From NCBI GenBank assembly GCA_003991915.1, contig RQTK01000305.1, positions 369,354 through 433,353 on the forward strand: a stretch of 64,000 bases of DNA, given 5' to 3'. Each line of letters opens with the position of its first letter. The first letter of the stretch is position 1. The position numbers and the translations under genes were made by a program. Origin of the DNA: Elysia chlorotica. Its lineage: Eukaryota; Mollusca; Gastropoda; Plakobranchidae. This document shows, piece by piece, positions 11,110 through 23,534 of the stretch. The notes under the pieces are model-generated. The model was not told the DNA's origin. It saw nothing but the letters and a program-made list of their open reading frames with translations, and did not search any database.

Positions 11110-13770
11110 CTTTTCGAACTAGTTATTTTTTGTGTCTTATTTTGTACTTCTTCATATCGTTTTTTCAATATATTTTTTTGGAGGGGAAGGACAGATGTGT
11201 CGTTACAGTGCGAGTTCAAATCTCAACCCACAACATTGCTAAAATTAGTTGAGCCGGTACCAGAAAACTGATAACACCATCGTGAAAGAGGACTTGGTGT
11301 ACATGTGTACCCTCATTAGTTTAATTTGGCTCGTAGCACATAAACTGTCAGGTGACGATCTCAACACCCGTGTGCGAGTTATTGGTGAGATTGAACCAAC
11401 AAATCAAGTTTTGTTTCCTTTTTTTTATACCCATTTAAAATTTAATTACAATTGATAATGATGATGGTGATAGGAGTTGTTATACAAAAATTTAATTAAA
11501 CAACTCAATAAACGATTGATTGGTGGTTTGCTTATGATAGAGAAAGAGGGGGAGATATTGTAAGAATGAGAAAAATAAAGAAAAGGGGAGTGGTTAATGA
11601 AGGTGAATATGGGGAAAATTTTATATATAAAAAAAAACGAAACAATACGATAAACCGTGAAAGGGTCACCTTTTATAATATCAAAATATCTTTATGAAAG
11701 AGATCTTGGGAAAAGTAAAACATTAATTCTCCATCTGCCTACTTGTGACCGAAGTGAAAACTGTGTATCCTTTTGACTACAAAAGACAAAAGAGGTCATC
11801 ATTCGGTTAATTGCTATTTTACACCTAAAAATCTTTCCCCGATACCACATCACCTCTAGTGGTAGGTTTTTAGGCAAGTGGCTAGAAAAACACTAAACTG
11901 CTAACAAGTGATATTGTTTACATAATTAATTATTTTGTTCTAATAAAATCAAATGGTAAGTAAAAGAGCAAACAACTACGAGATAATTATTTGTCTCGGG
12001 GTTACAAAACCTCACTTTTCATTATAAAACTGCTGCCGGAAACACAATGCTTGAAGATTCACTGGAAAACAATATTAAAAAATAAGAGCGTGGACATGAT
12101 TATGTCACACACAATTTCAATTCTAAAAAATAGCTGCAAGAGTAAAAAAAGCACAGATTCTAGTGTTCCATCATTACAGAATATAACTTTATCTTGTTCA
12201 TTCTTATGTTTGGTACATAGTAACTCTTTCATCTTTTTTTTCCAGTATTTCTTTCCCTTTTTTTTTTTAGCTGTGATGGTTTTATATCTTAGCATGTATT
12301 TTATTATCACGCCATACAAAGTTGCACCGGATATCCTATTTTACCCAGTTCGGGTAATACAAAATCTTACCAAAAATAATTCTAAAGATGGTGTATTTTT
12401 TTCTCAGAATAAATCCTCAATACATAAAACAGCTAAAAAGTCAGTGTAATATTTTGAGAGTATGGTAAATTTCCATAGGAGGATAAAAAGGAGACACATA
12501 GTGAGATTCATGGTGATGTTAGCGGGATAAATATTATATGAAGAGTTTAGGCGATTTTGGTAATCAAAAGCACTGAATTATCTTTGTCGAAACAGAAACA
12601 CAATAGAAAAACTTCAAATAACTTTAAAGAATCAAACTCATTCATGATAACATGTTGCACATTTTCATCAATCTTTGCGGTAAAAAAAAACCCTACCAAT
12701 TTTGTAATTGGTTCGTGAGGTAACCAGGGTTAAGCAAAGTCAAACTACTTTATATTAAATAGTTTTCATCGTAATGGTTCCATAAAATTATAGTTCTATT
12801 AAAACATTTTCAAGTACATGCGGTGCTCCTTAACAGACTAAAGTTAAGTAAATCGAATTTCAAATTCAGATAAATAAGTATGTGCCTGATTCACCCTAGT
12901 TGCTTGACATTTTTTTTTATTTTTACTGTTTCAAAATTAAAAGTGAAAATTGCGGCATCTTTCCTTAACCAAGAAGACCCTATCATTACTATAACGATAA
13001 TAGCTCAATCAGTGAGGACTTCTGTTTTAATTTTCCGAAATTGATGTTGTTATTGTAAACATTTGCTTTACCCTTAAACGTTTAAAATATTTTAAATATT
13101 TAGGTGATGCGAAGTTAGAAATCTCATATTTTCGACTCTGTGGCAGCTACTGGTCTCTATATGTGTCCTTGAAATCTGGGATTTCAAAGCTAAATTGGAT
13201 GTTTTAAGTCTGTCCGTAATTCCTGTCTTGAAAAACAAACAAAAAAGCAAAAAAAAAAACAAAAAAAAACAAGAACAACTCATTTTTTACATAAAGTCGC
13301 CTCTCAAACTATTCCACCAAATTTTTGTTGATCAGAGAATATTAAATCTAATTTATTACCGCACCAGTGCTTTAAAATACATTAAGGAACAGCACAAAAA
13401 GAACAGCAATATATAAATTAAAGATAGACTATATCCTAGACTACACTATAATAACCTTGGACACATTCTTTGCAGTATGATGATTCTTCAAAGGAAGATT
13501 TCTAACAATTTTAAAATATATTTTGTATGCGTTTTAAAATTGTCTACCTTTTTGCTGCCTTTTGAAGTACAGCTACATCAAATTTAGTTTGAAGTTTCTG
13601 TTGTACTTTACATTTTGATTTAAACCCCATCCACCTAAGCAGTGTTTATATGACTGTATTTATTGCTAGAGATCACTTGTTCATATCAAGATGATCTCAA
13701 GGTCTGCTTTTTAAAATTCTTAATACGATGTCCTTCGACACTTTTAAAGCGCATATATAATCATCCAATT
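11110..13770. other. unassigned AT-rich sequence
   Basis: No gene or family was recognised. The 152-codon plus-strand frame at 11991-12449 has AT-rich, low-complexity composition and no known motif. A-rich runs occur near 13240-13270. Confidence 0.35.
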
Positions 13771-13782
13771 ACAGCTACTAAG

Positions 13783-14053
13783 GGGAACGCGGTAGCCCTG
13801 TGGTAGAACATCGGCTTTCGACGCAAAAGTTCCGTGGTTTGAGCTCTGGCGATTTCACTCCCGAGTTCGAATCCTGGCGGTTGGGTAGGTGTCAGATTAC
13901 TGTGACTGGCTGAGACAAGAGTCATGGTATATCCCCGCCCTCTCGTGTGTGGCAGCACTTTAAATTGTTAGACGTCATTCTTGAGGCCTGTCCATAATAT
14001 AGCATATATAGTACCGATGTTGGACGTTAAACCAACTCAATTCAACTCAACAA
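13783..14053 (+). mobile_element. full-length tRNA-headed SINE with target-site duplication
   Basis: The head holds an A-box-like TAGCCCTGTGGTAGAACATC and a B-box-like GAGTTCGAATCC. The shared body follows, and the tail is GTTGGACGTTAAACCAACTC plus short CAACTCAA repeats. Flanks ACAGCTACTAAG (13771-13782) and ACAACTACTAAG (14050-14061) match at 11 of 12 positions, as expected of LINE-mediated insertion. It is the reference copy for the family in this window. Confidence 0.9.
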
Positions 14054-14061
14054 CTACTAAG

Positions 14062-14820
14062 AAGTCCTACCCAAGGTTCAAACATGAGATCTCCTAGTCA
14101 CCAGCACGATGGCCTATCAATCGAACCATCCCGACTGGATCATCTAAAATACAGACGACTTATACTAAACACCAATGTCACGCTAAGCCTCCCACCCCGC
14201 CCCTTTTCGCAGCCAAAATACTATAAGAAGACTGGACTACAGATTGAGAATAGAACTTTAGATCTTTTGTTACGGAAGTACTGTTAGTTGAGCTCTCTGG
14301 AACCGGAGAAACAGATTATGAAGGTTTGTGCTAGACATGACGATTTAGGGGTGGGGTGGAGTAATAGTAACTATAAAACAAAAAATACAACACAAAAACA
14401 AAAATAAATATTTAATATGACCTGTTGCTGGGAATTACGCTTACGCTTTTTCCCCCTTTCTTTTCCCTTGTTTGAACTGTCTTGGCAGGTGCTTTTTATG
14501 ACGATAAACTTTTCTTAATAAATCGATTCATCTAGACTTATTTCCATCAAATTTTTTAACAATGGTGGTCTGAGTTCTTTAAATGTTGCTTACCTTTCTT
14601 GAAAAATCTATCAAACTATTCCGAGGCAAATTATTCCTGAGTACTTTAGGCCTGATTGAAGCCCACGCGAAGATTAGCTATAGAGTTTGAGATTATCTAA
14701 ATATTCATAAAGACTTTTCATGAAAACTTCAAAAGCCGCAGCTTTTTTGGGATTTGTTTGCTTATTTGTTTTTGTTTTTTTCCGTCACATTTCGAAACTA
14801 GGAGTTCCCGCAAAACACGT
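14062..14820. other. unassigned sequence with a possible tRNA-like fragment
   Basis: Near 14068-14115 the minus strand carries a B-box-like TGTTTGAACCTT, possibly another SINE head. A G-rich and A-rich stretch lies at 14345-14410. No gene was seen. Confidence 0.3.
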
Positions 14821-15660
14821 TTCCCATAAATAAAAAAACACTTTTTTCCGGGGAGCAGTTTCACATTCTCTAGGAGGGATCCGCAAAACAATGATTTAGA
14901 CCCCGACCAAGGCGTCCTTGACCCCGACCATAGATCTATAAATAGCACGAGACCCGACTAACCTAAATACGAAAATAACAACCGGAGTGAATAACGCGAA
15001 ACGGAATAAACTAATAAAAAATACTCAAAGTGTTCCCTTCCTCGTTACTGCAATTTATTAAACTAAAGATTTTGATGACGATGTAAGAGTGAATCTATTT
15101 TTATCAATTTGACTCCCAGCGATGGCCTATCAAATAAAATCTGACAATTTGTATCCTGCTAGAATAAAAGCTCTAGGTTGTTAATCTAGATATATGGAAT
15201 AGATATATTTATACTAGATCTAGATCTAGTAACATTTTATTTCTTTATAAAGGTACAAAATTTTTGGGCCCGATGTGTAAAATCCTTCCGTAATTTATAT
15301 CTTGCCTACATTCTACGTTCCAATCAAAAATCTAAATCTAGATTCTAGGATCTAGATTTAGGCTAACATAGAAAGATTGTTATAATGAATTGACGTAGAC
15401 CTAATATATTTTAATTTATATAGCATTTAAAGGTTTCAGTCACCATCCATATAGGCCTACATATGTACACTGCAAGACTTGCATAGATTTATATCCAAGT
15501 TCTACTCTAGATCTAGATCTAGTAGCCTGGGTGTTATCTTGAGAATTTAAAGATGCAGGTGGGGTATTGCAAAATCTAGACATAAATATGTATGTTTTAC
15601 AAGATGGGTGGGCAAATAAGGTGAGCGATGGGGAATATGAAGAGATCATATGAGAGAAGA

Positions 15661-15690
15661 TTGAGAGAGAGAGAGAGAGAGAGAGAGAGT
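15661..15690 (+). repeat. (GA)n microsatellite
   Basis: A short GA run inside the candidate inverted-arm element. Confidence 0.9.
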
Positions 15691-15909
15691 CCTACAATAG
15701 GATTAAGAGCTTTTTCTTATCACTGTTAAAAAAGGAATACTGCAGATCTAATTAGTCTGTAACGTGTTATTTGGGTTCAATTTGTAACGGGCTCGGGAGA
15801 CATTAAAAATCCTCAAATACTTTTTGCAGGACTGGTGCGCAACATTACTGTGTGGGTTTAATGGAGAGGACAAAAAATGCAATTTCGGGTTTCGTTTGTT
15901 CGCTGGTCA

Positions 15910-15991
15910 TAGATTTGAAATTAGGACTAGTTTCTCTCTAGTCTGGGACATAGCTTTGAAATCGGGGCTAGTCTCTCTCTAGTCTGGGTCT
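15910..15991 (+). repeat. 41-bp tandem duplication next to the right inverted arm
   Basis: Two copies beginning TAGATTTGAAATTAGGACTA (15910) and TAGCTTTGAAATCGGGGCTA (15951), each ending CTCTCTAGTCTGGG plus three bases. Confidence 0.85.
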
Positions 15992-16073
15992 AGCCCATTG
16001 TTTTGCGGATCCTTCCTAGAGAAGGTGAAGGCGCTTCCGGGGAAGGGGGGGTGCTTTTTCGCTCTATTCCCGA

Positions 16074-17839
16074 ATCTACAGACTTCCGTACAATACGCTT
16101 TCATATCGTTTCATGTTGCACCTGCTTCAGCAAATGAGAGACAGACGAAGGGACAAAGAACAGGATGTAAGAACAGGAACATGAACAAAAAAATAATAGG
16201 ACACATAAGAAACTTAATTTAGTTTTGAGACTGAATAGAAATCAGAAGCTCTTACGGCCTGAAATCAATACAAGAAGTTTCAAAAAGCAGGAAGAGATGG
16301 AGACGCGAACTAAAGAATAAGAACTAGAAAAAGAATAATAAGTAAGTACGAAATGAAAATGGGCATGGGTTAAAATAAGCAAAAATAATGTGGGTCGGTT
16401 CCTACAAAAAAGGGAGATATTTAGTACGAATAAATTTCAAATGATGTTTTTCAATGCACCGTATACTTACAGTTATTTAGAGTCAAAGTAATGATAATTT
16501 CCTGTAATAGTTTTTCTTCCAAAAGGGTATAGTTTCAAGCTTTTAGAAGACACTCGAGTGAATGAAAGCATTTTAAACCTAGCAAATGCTCCAAGTTGTA
16601 TTACATACTTTATAGTCTTATGTCACTACACTTAAAATTATGACGTCTATAATGATTAACAAACGGTTTATGTAAACACTAAAAACCGGGAAATTCTGAG
16701 CTTTGAGTTGACCTTTCAGCCTTTCGTTGTATGTTACCAGTATTATTAAAGCCGTAAATGATACCAAAGTTACATGAACGTTGCATTATCAAAAATTATC
16801 TGGAAAAAGCACGGTGCATTGTAAATAATTTTATATATTCCTACCACAAAAGCCATTGGGTCGGTAACGTTAAATTCAAATTACTGATCTTCCTAAAAAA
16901 ATATAGACAGGTTAACATACCATGCATTCGAGGAGGAAAAAAACCATAGTCTGAAAGTGCAAGTCATACTGCGTTCATATATTATTACTTTTTGAGTTGT
17001 TAATCGCACCTAAACTAACCTCAAATCAGTTGAAGTCCTAGTTATTCTCCAGGGGTCGCAGTTACCTGCACTACGATTTGTAAGGTCACCACATACACGA
17101 CGCAGTACTTACAAGTCTAGAAGCGTCAATGATACACAAAATTAATAATAATATCGGAAAGAATAGGGCCATGCTGGAGCAAAACGGAAGAAAGTTGCGC
17201 CTCTCCCAATCGGGAGGCACCCGGTTCAAACAGACGATTAAGCAAAATTTTAAAAGTGGTATAAATGTCTAATCTAGTATTGAAATTTTGTAGTTAGCGT
17301 TAGGAATTTTTTTTTAATTATTAAGGACTACATCTTGTCTCTGAAGTGAAGACGTTTTTAGATTCAACATAGACCTATATATAAATATATCAGTTTTGGC
17401 ATAACGATAGGTAATTCTCTCGACCTTGTCAATTTTCTTAACGCATTTTGCCTGCAGGCATTCTCCAGTCAGTGTTTAGATGGAAAGAAGACTACACCAA
17501 CTATGACTTAGGCCTAGATGACAGTTTGATATTTTGTTGAGTGTAGAGGATTTGCCTTGGTCAAAACTAATAAAAGAGTTTAATTTATCTTCAACTCCTG
17601 GTGCTAAACAAAATGCAAACATCAACGTCAAACACATTATCAGAAAACAATCTGTTGATGGAGATGGTACACTTTTTTTAGTTAAATATCTACTGGATCT
17701 TTGAAAAGTTTCTGTATGAGGGACGGGGTAACCCAGAGCGCGGTACTTTGGATAATGACGTCAGACTCTTACAGATACAACCAGTCCTTAATAAACAACG
17801 ACCATAAAAACCCAAGAACAACAAATAACAACTACAGCA
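16074..17839. other. unassigned sequence
   Basis: No gene was recognised. A CCTCTCCCAATCGGGAGG hairpin followed by CGGTTCAAAC lies near 17202-17235. It resembles tRNA-derived sequence but does not fold as a tRNA. Confidence 0.3.
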
Positions 17840-18010
17840 AGATTTCCACCACACAGACACAGTGTCAAGATTTATATATCAGTTGGTCACATAGCACTAA
17901 TATAATACACAATCAGTAAGGAACCAAAACGGACACATACATTTTTCTGCTCGCAGGTTCGAACCAGATTCCTCGAGCAGGCCCAGTGTTCTACCACTTC
18001 AGCTTGCCCG
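17840..18010 (-). mobile_element. degraded SINE copy
   Basis: Body traces (CACACAGACACAGTGTC, AGTTGGTCAC) are followed on the right by a tRNA-like head in minus orientation (GCAGGTTCGAACC, then GTTCTACCACTTCAGCTTG). Confidence 0.5.
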
Positions 18011-18579
18011 CTCCGCGGAGCATAATATCTGCTTATGCTACATACAAATACAGTATGTGTGTATATAATGAGTGTTACTTATATATTTCCGTTAACTTTT
18101 CGCAGTGTTTTGGACAGAATGTTCCTGTTTTAGATACTAAATCATCTTTATTTATAACTCTAATATGACATCATTACTAGCGCATTTAATATTAGAATAG
18201 TATGTTCTTAGTATAGCTAAAAGGCTGAACACTGACTATTTTGACAGTTAACTCAACCTCTTCCTACGCAATCTGTATGACTAAGTATCTCCCATTCAGT
18301 TACCCTGAGTATATATCGACACTCCCAAAATCATAACGCTAACGCGCTCCGATTGAGCTCTATTGTAAGACATAACGGTATATAAAAGAAGGAAAATTAG
18401 AGTCTCTATATTTAGTCTAGTTAATAATTGAAAGTATTTTTATAGAGTCAACACTAGGCCAATCAATAGTTGACTTATGTCGTTTCGTATTCACGCCACC
18501 ACTGTGCTAATCATTTTGGAGTAAGGAAGAGCTTGGCAACAGTAGTGGCTCAAGAGAAAACGGGATTATTATATTTCTG

Positions 18580-18875
18580 TGTCAACCTATAAGCTGAGGG
18601 AGGAAAAGAGAGAGGGGAGATGGAGAGAAGAAGACAGACACACAGAGACCAAGGGAGAAACAGGGATATTGAAAGACAGAGGAAGAGATATTTTTAGTTG
18701 GTTTAGCGTCCAAATTGAGCACTATATAGACCATATAGTGGACGGGGGCCAAGGTTGACGTCTGACATTTTGATATGCTGCCAAACACGAGACAGGGCAA
18801 GGGGACATGGGCTGTTGTCTCATTCATCTGACACTGACCCCACCAGTTACAGGGGACGGCCTTGGGATTCGAAAT

Positions 18876-18935
<60 letters not shown>

Positions 18936-19499
18936 AGACTTACAGTGGCAGAGGAGAAATATTAGACAATAGAAGTACAAGGGCTCATACATTGTCATGG
19001 ATGGAAAAAGAAAGAGAAAGGCTGAGAGAGAGGCATGGGTGGGGAAGAAGCGCCTTACGGGAAGATTGATATGACAGTCAGATATTTTAATAAATCTTAT
19101 CGGAACTGTCACAAGAAGTACGAAGATACAGGATTGTCCAAATTTCGTTTCGTGAAAATCGGGATAAGAAGAGAAGCAAAGGGAAAGATAAAAAAGACGT
19201 AAAAACAAACAGAGAGACTGCATGGTGGAAAGAGAAAAGTACAGTTCTTGGAAAGAGAACAAAGAGGCTGAGAGAAGATTGCGGTTGATTGATTGATTGA
19301 GGATTATAAAATAAAAAAGGAAAGACAAATATAGAGAAAGAGGGCGGGAGAAAAGTATGAAAAAAGACGTGAGGAGGGAGTAGAAAAAAATAGTAAGAGA
19401 ACTGAGAACTAGAGCAAGAGACAAAGAGAGAACGAGGCAGAATCAGCGAGAAAAAGAGAAAGAGACAGAGTAAGAGAAAGGGCAAAGAGAGAAAGTGAC

Positions 19500-19542
<43 letters not shown>

Positions 19543-19793
19543 GACAGAGTGAAGTAGAAAGAAAGAGAGAGAGAAACAAGCAGAGGTAGAGACAGAGCGA
19601 GAGAGAAAGAGACAGAGAGAGAGAAAAAGACAGAGATAGAATGCGACAGATATAGAAAAACAGAAACAGAGAGAGACGGAAAGACAGAGATGGAGACACA
19701 AAGAGAGAATGAGATAGAGGGGGAAGTCATAGAGAAATAAACTGAGACTTGATCATAATAGAGTAAGAGAAAAGGAATGAGAGAAAAGTGATT

Positions 19794-19868
<75 letters not shown>

Positions 19869-19870
19869 AG
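18580..19870 (+). repeat. purine-rich block with several (GA)n tracts
   Basis: Over about 1.3 kb the plus strand is strongly biased to A and G, with pure GA runs at about 18880-18930, 19500-19526 and 19797-19862. It gives minus-strand Ser/Leu/Phe-rich open frames of up to 280 codons, which reflect composition only. A diverged SINE sits inside it (18693-18876). Confidence 0.9.
18693..18876 (-). mobile_element. SINE copy without head, in the purine-rich block
   Basis: The tail (AGTTGGTTTAGCGTCC), ACGTCTGACATTTTG, CACGAGACAGGG and CACTGACCCCACCAGT are present in minus orientation. The tRNA head is absent, replaced by GA repeats. Confidence 0.75.
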
Positions 19871-21474
19871 AGAATGGGTTGAATGCTAGTCCAAAGAAAA
19901 TAGAAATAAATCATCGGGGCTCACAAACTATCTCAGAGAGGCAATCTTTTATGATTAGGTTAGGCCCACACTTGTATCCCTCCCAGATGCTTCTCAGTCC
20001 GATAGAAAATCTGTACACAATGCCATCTGTTTCCTTGTGTGAGGCTTCCGGAAGAAAGTGAAACCGCCATCACACAAAGGGATCGGGTTTTCTAACTCTT
20101 AGTGGTTAGTGGGGTTAACATTAATGAGATGTGGAAGAACGCAAAGGAACTGATAGCTAGACGATGTCGAATAGAAGAGTAGAAAGCTGAGGTGGTCAGT
20201 CGATGGCGATAATAGAAGAACGAAGAATAGCGGTAGTCAGGCGATGACAACAATAGAAGATCGAAAAGCAGCAGTAGCGAGAGGATGGCGAATAGGAGAA
20301 TGGAAAGACGATATAGCAAGACCACGGGGCGTCTGGAGTATTGTCATCAACAATTTGAGGCTGGGGCCTATTGATTCTTGTCTTACCTAAGACGACAAAC
20401 GGAGTAGCTAGGAAAGATTGACACAGTGTCTACGCAATTAGATTTAGCTGGTTTTATTTAGCGATAGCCTTGCCTTAATGGTTGTTTATTTTAACATTAT
20501 AGCTAAGCTTGGGATGCATTTTTTCGCCTCTGAAGGAGAGTCTCTCATAATTACATGTATAAATCGATATTTTTTTTTATCTTTATCTTTCTACGTCTTT
20601 TTACTTGCTTTATTTCTTTGTGTTTTCCTCTTACATCCTACTTCTTTCATTCGCTGTCATTATGTTTTCACGGCCTCTCTTGCTGATTGTATTCATTATT
20701 TCCCATACACATTCTATTTTCTTTTTTTTTCTCATTTCCCACGTCTCTTCCTCTTCTTTCTCTATGACTTTTTAAAAAATATATTCCTTTCTCTTTGTTT
20801 TTCACTGTACCAGTATTAATTTATTTCGGCCTGTATGAACTCATACATCGTTCTATCTATAGATATATCTATCTATCTATTATATAGCTTTACATCAACC
20901 CATCAATTAATATGTGTGTATATATATATATATTTCTGTTTTGTTTGTTACTCCAAAATTTGAAAATAGATACATTAAAATGGTTTTAAACCATATATTT
21001 CTAAATCCAACATGCTAAATCATAGCTCTGCGCTGACATCCATTAACTATTCAAAACACACACACAAACACACACACACACACACACACACACCAAAAGT
21101 TCCAAATATGCACCTCATACATGCACATTTAACATTAAAGAGGAGTCGAGAAACAATCGCTTACAATGTTAAGTTCGCGTTTTTAAAGGTTTAGTTTTCC
21201 GTGGATTACCCTCCGAATCGTAATCTTCCAGTCATTGTCCACAATCTATTTACGGCTAAGTGCGGAGGCTTACCAAACAAACAAAAAACATATCAGCGCG
21301 TGGGCGAGAAATAAATCTCAATAATACATAAGTATGTGTTTTTGGTATAGTCAGTGAAGCTGTTCTTTCGGGATTCACTCCAAAGTGCTGAAATGTACAT
21401 AAATAGTTTAGGATGCGCATTGAATTTATGTCTCTTGAGAATCTGGGATATTTCAAGTCAATTACTATTAGCAA
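19871..21474. other. unassigned sequence with CA and TA runs
   Basis: No gene was recognised. A (CA)n run lies at about 21057-21093, with TA and CTAT traces near 20850-20935. Confidence 0.35.
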
Positions 21475-21545
21475 AGTGGCACAATGATCAGAGCGTCGCT
21501 TTCCGATGCACTAAACCCAGGGTTCAAATCATGCTAGAACCAACT
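21475..21545 (+). repeat. tRNA-like SINE head fragment
   Basis: AGTGGCACAATGATCAGAGC resembles an A box and CAGGGTTCAAATC a B box at tRNA-like spacing. No SINE body follows; GATA repeats begin instead. Confidence 0.4.
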
Positions 21546-21552
21546 AGATAAA

Positions 21553-21562
21553 CTATATATAT

Positions 21563-21594
<32 letters not shown>

Positions 21595-21649
21595 ATATAT
21601 AGATAGATAGATAGATAGATACGTGTATGTGTGTATAGAGAGGGAGAGG

Positions 21650-21733
<84 letters not shown>
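21553..21733 (+). repeat. (GATA)n then (GA)n microsatellites
   Basis: GATA repeats occupy about 21565-21620 and a nearly pure GA tract about 21640-21733. Confidence 0.95.
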
Positions 21734-21735
<2 letters not shown>

Positions 21736-21837
21736 CAGGAAGGAAGAGAAATCATGAAATATGATAGTGGAGCAAGAGTACACAAGTTAGTGTGGCGAAG
21801 AGAAAACTAAAGTCTGGAAGACAGTCGTAAGACGAGA

Positions 21838-22940
21838 AAATGAGAAGAAAAGTGACGGGCGAGACCGAAATAAGGGCCAAGCAAATAATGAAGGCACGAC
21901 ATGCTAATGAGTTTGGAAAATCGAGACAGAATAGGAACTCATAGATTTAGCCGTTCTAGTGACAAATTGAAACTTGCGAGCTTTACAAGCTATGTTCCAA
22001 CTACATATTTATACTACCGATTGACAAATGTATCAACACAAAGAGGAGCAGAGATCACAAAACAATCCAAAACGCCAGTCAATATTTATCAGGTACCCTG
22101 CTCACAAGTATTATGGTATTAATTATATAAGTATTTCCGTATTTGAGGAACTGTTATTTTGTTGGTAAACTAGACCAAAGGTTCCAAATATAAGATCAAT
22201 GACCCAAGCAAATGTCCCAGTTTGTAGGTAAAATAGTTCGACATTTTGCATAAAGTGCACATCAAATAAATAAACAAGAAAAAGAGAAAGACAGAGGTTA
22301 AAAATCTAAAAGACTAGGCTGAAATATGGGTCATGCAAATAATGAAGACACGTTATCGTGATTAAATTAAGATCGAGACAGAATAGGAACACGTATATTT
22401 GGCGTAACCACTCTGGTGACAAATTAAGACAGACGAGCTTTACAAACTTTGTTTCAACTTCCTAATTGTACTAATTATACTACCGACTGACAATTTAATC
22501 CACTCAAAGGGGAGCAGTGTTCACAAATAATCTGAAGCGTCAGTCAATTGTCAGGTAACCAGGAAGGGATTTGCTACTAAAGTGAGTACATTGGTGACAG
22601 TCCTACATGATGGTGTTTACATGATCAGGACAGGGTAATCTCAAGCAGGGAAAGTTAGAGATTCGCAGCTCATCATCATGTGGAAAAACGTCGAGAATGA
22701 TAAATTGCTTTCAAAAAGTACGCGCATTGAACTATAACAGCTGCGTAGTATGCATTTAGTATGTAGCATATTAATATTGTCTAATAGTTGAGGTACTTAC
22801 AATTGTTGATTCAACTACAAATAGAACAGCGAGGTTCCGAAATTAAGGTCAATGACCCGCGCAGGTCTTCCGGTGTCCACGGAGAAATAGATCCGTATTT
22901 TGCATGCAAGACACGTTAAATAAACCAATAAACTACAGAG
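21838..22940 (+). repeat. tandem duplication of a roughly 450-bp non-coding segment
   Basis: Copy A spans about 21838-22282 and copy B about 22293-22940. Shared blocks in the same order include GCAAATAATGAAG, GAGACAGAATAGGAAC, GGTGACAAATT or its variant, GAGCTTTACAA, CAAATAATC/CAAAACAATCC, GTCAATGACCC or its variant, and ATTTTGCAT. Copy B holds an extra stretch of about 220 bp (around 22565-22780). The copies differ at many positions, so the duplication is not recent. A third partial copy may begin near 22965. Confidence 0.75.
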
Positions 22941-23142
22941 GAAGGTCATAGAAGCCAAAGTAATTGAAAAGAGAAGAAAAGTTGGAAAGACGATGAGCTT
23001 GGCTTGAAAAATTTAGGTTTCTGTGAGAAAGCCTGTCATAGTATGTGCGTGACTTGACCTGGACAAAACAAAAGTGCAGAAATATGATATTCATCACCAG
23101 GAAAGCGACGGCGAGGTTTAGTTTGTTTTTGAATGTTGAAGT

Positions 23143-23352
23143 CATATGACTTACGTTTGACAATTTTATCTGCTGTCAAACAGAGACAGTGTACGGCGCA
23201 CTACGACTTCTTTCTCTGCTAATAACATTATACTGACATCGATCCAACTAGTAGGGGACGGAATTGGAGTAATAGATTTTACCGACTGTGGGTTTCGAAC
23301 CACGGACATTCAATTACGAGACCAACAGTCTACCACTTGTGCCACTTTGAAC
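23143..23352 (-). mobile_element. SINE copy with the second tRNA-head type
   Basis: The minus strand starts with a tRNA-like head (GGCACAAGTGGTAGACTGTT, then GTCCGTGGTTCGAAACCC) and continues into the shared body (CTACTAGTTGGATCGATGTC). The tail end is missing. The head differs from that at 13783-14053 while the body is the same. Confidence 0.75.
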
Positions 23353-23534
23353 CCTTTTAAGCGTGAAGGTACAACGGTGGTGATGACTACAGATAAATTA
23401 CGTTCCAACGTGACAACAATTTCTGAAGGTTATAATATAAAAGTTATGTTTATACTTTTTAAACAAGTTTAACTCCATTATGTACAAAGAAATTCTAGTT
23501 ATAGGAGCGCTAAAAAAACGCAGTCTTTCTCTCG

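Larger units (their letters stand above)
14821..16073. mobile_element. candidate non-autonomous element with inverted arms
   Basis: The left arm (14821-14901, read on the minus strand) matches the right arm (15987-16073, plus strand): ATTGTTTTGCGGATCC, then CCTAGAGAA, GTGAA and a CCGG-rich block. The arms enclose about 1.1 kb of AT-rich DNA with several TCTAGATCTAGATCTAG palindromes near 15200-15520. Nothing encodes a transposase. Two independent inverted copies of a dispersed repeat would look the same. No target duplication was established. Confidence 0.4.

Noticed and set aside
11991-12449. 152-codon plus-strand frame, the longest outside the repeats
   Set aside because: Lys/Ser/Phe/Leu-rich composition from AT-rich DNA, no motif, no promoter or splice context, and an overlapping frame on the other strand.
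17165-17235. Possible tRNA gene
   Set aside because: A B-box-like CGGTTCAAAC and a hairpin are present, but the anticodon arm and acceptor stem do not fit a tRNA.
18582-19730. Minus-strand frames of 95-280 codons rich in Ser, Leu and Phe
   Set aside because: They exist because the purine-rich block lacks stop codons on the complementary strand; composition is low complexity and several overlap in different frames.
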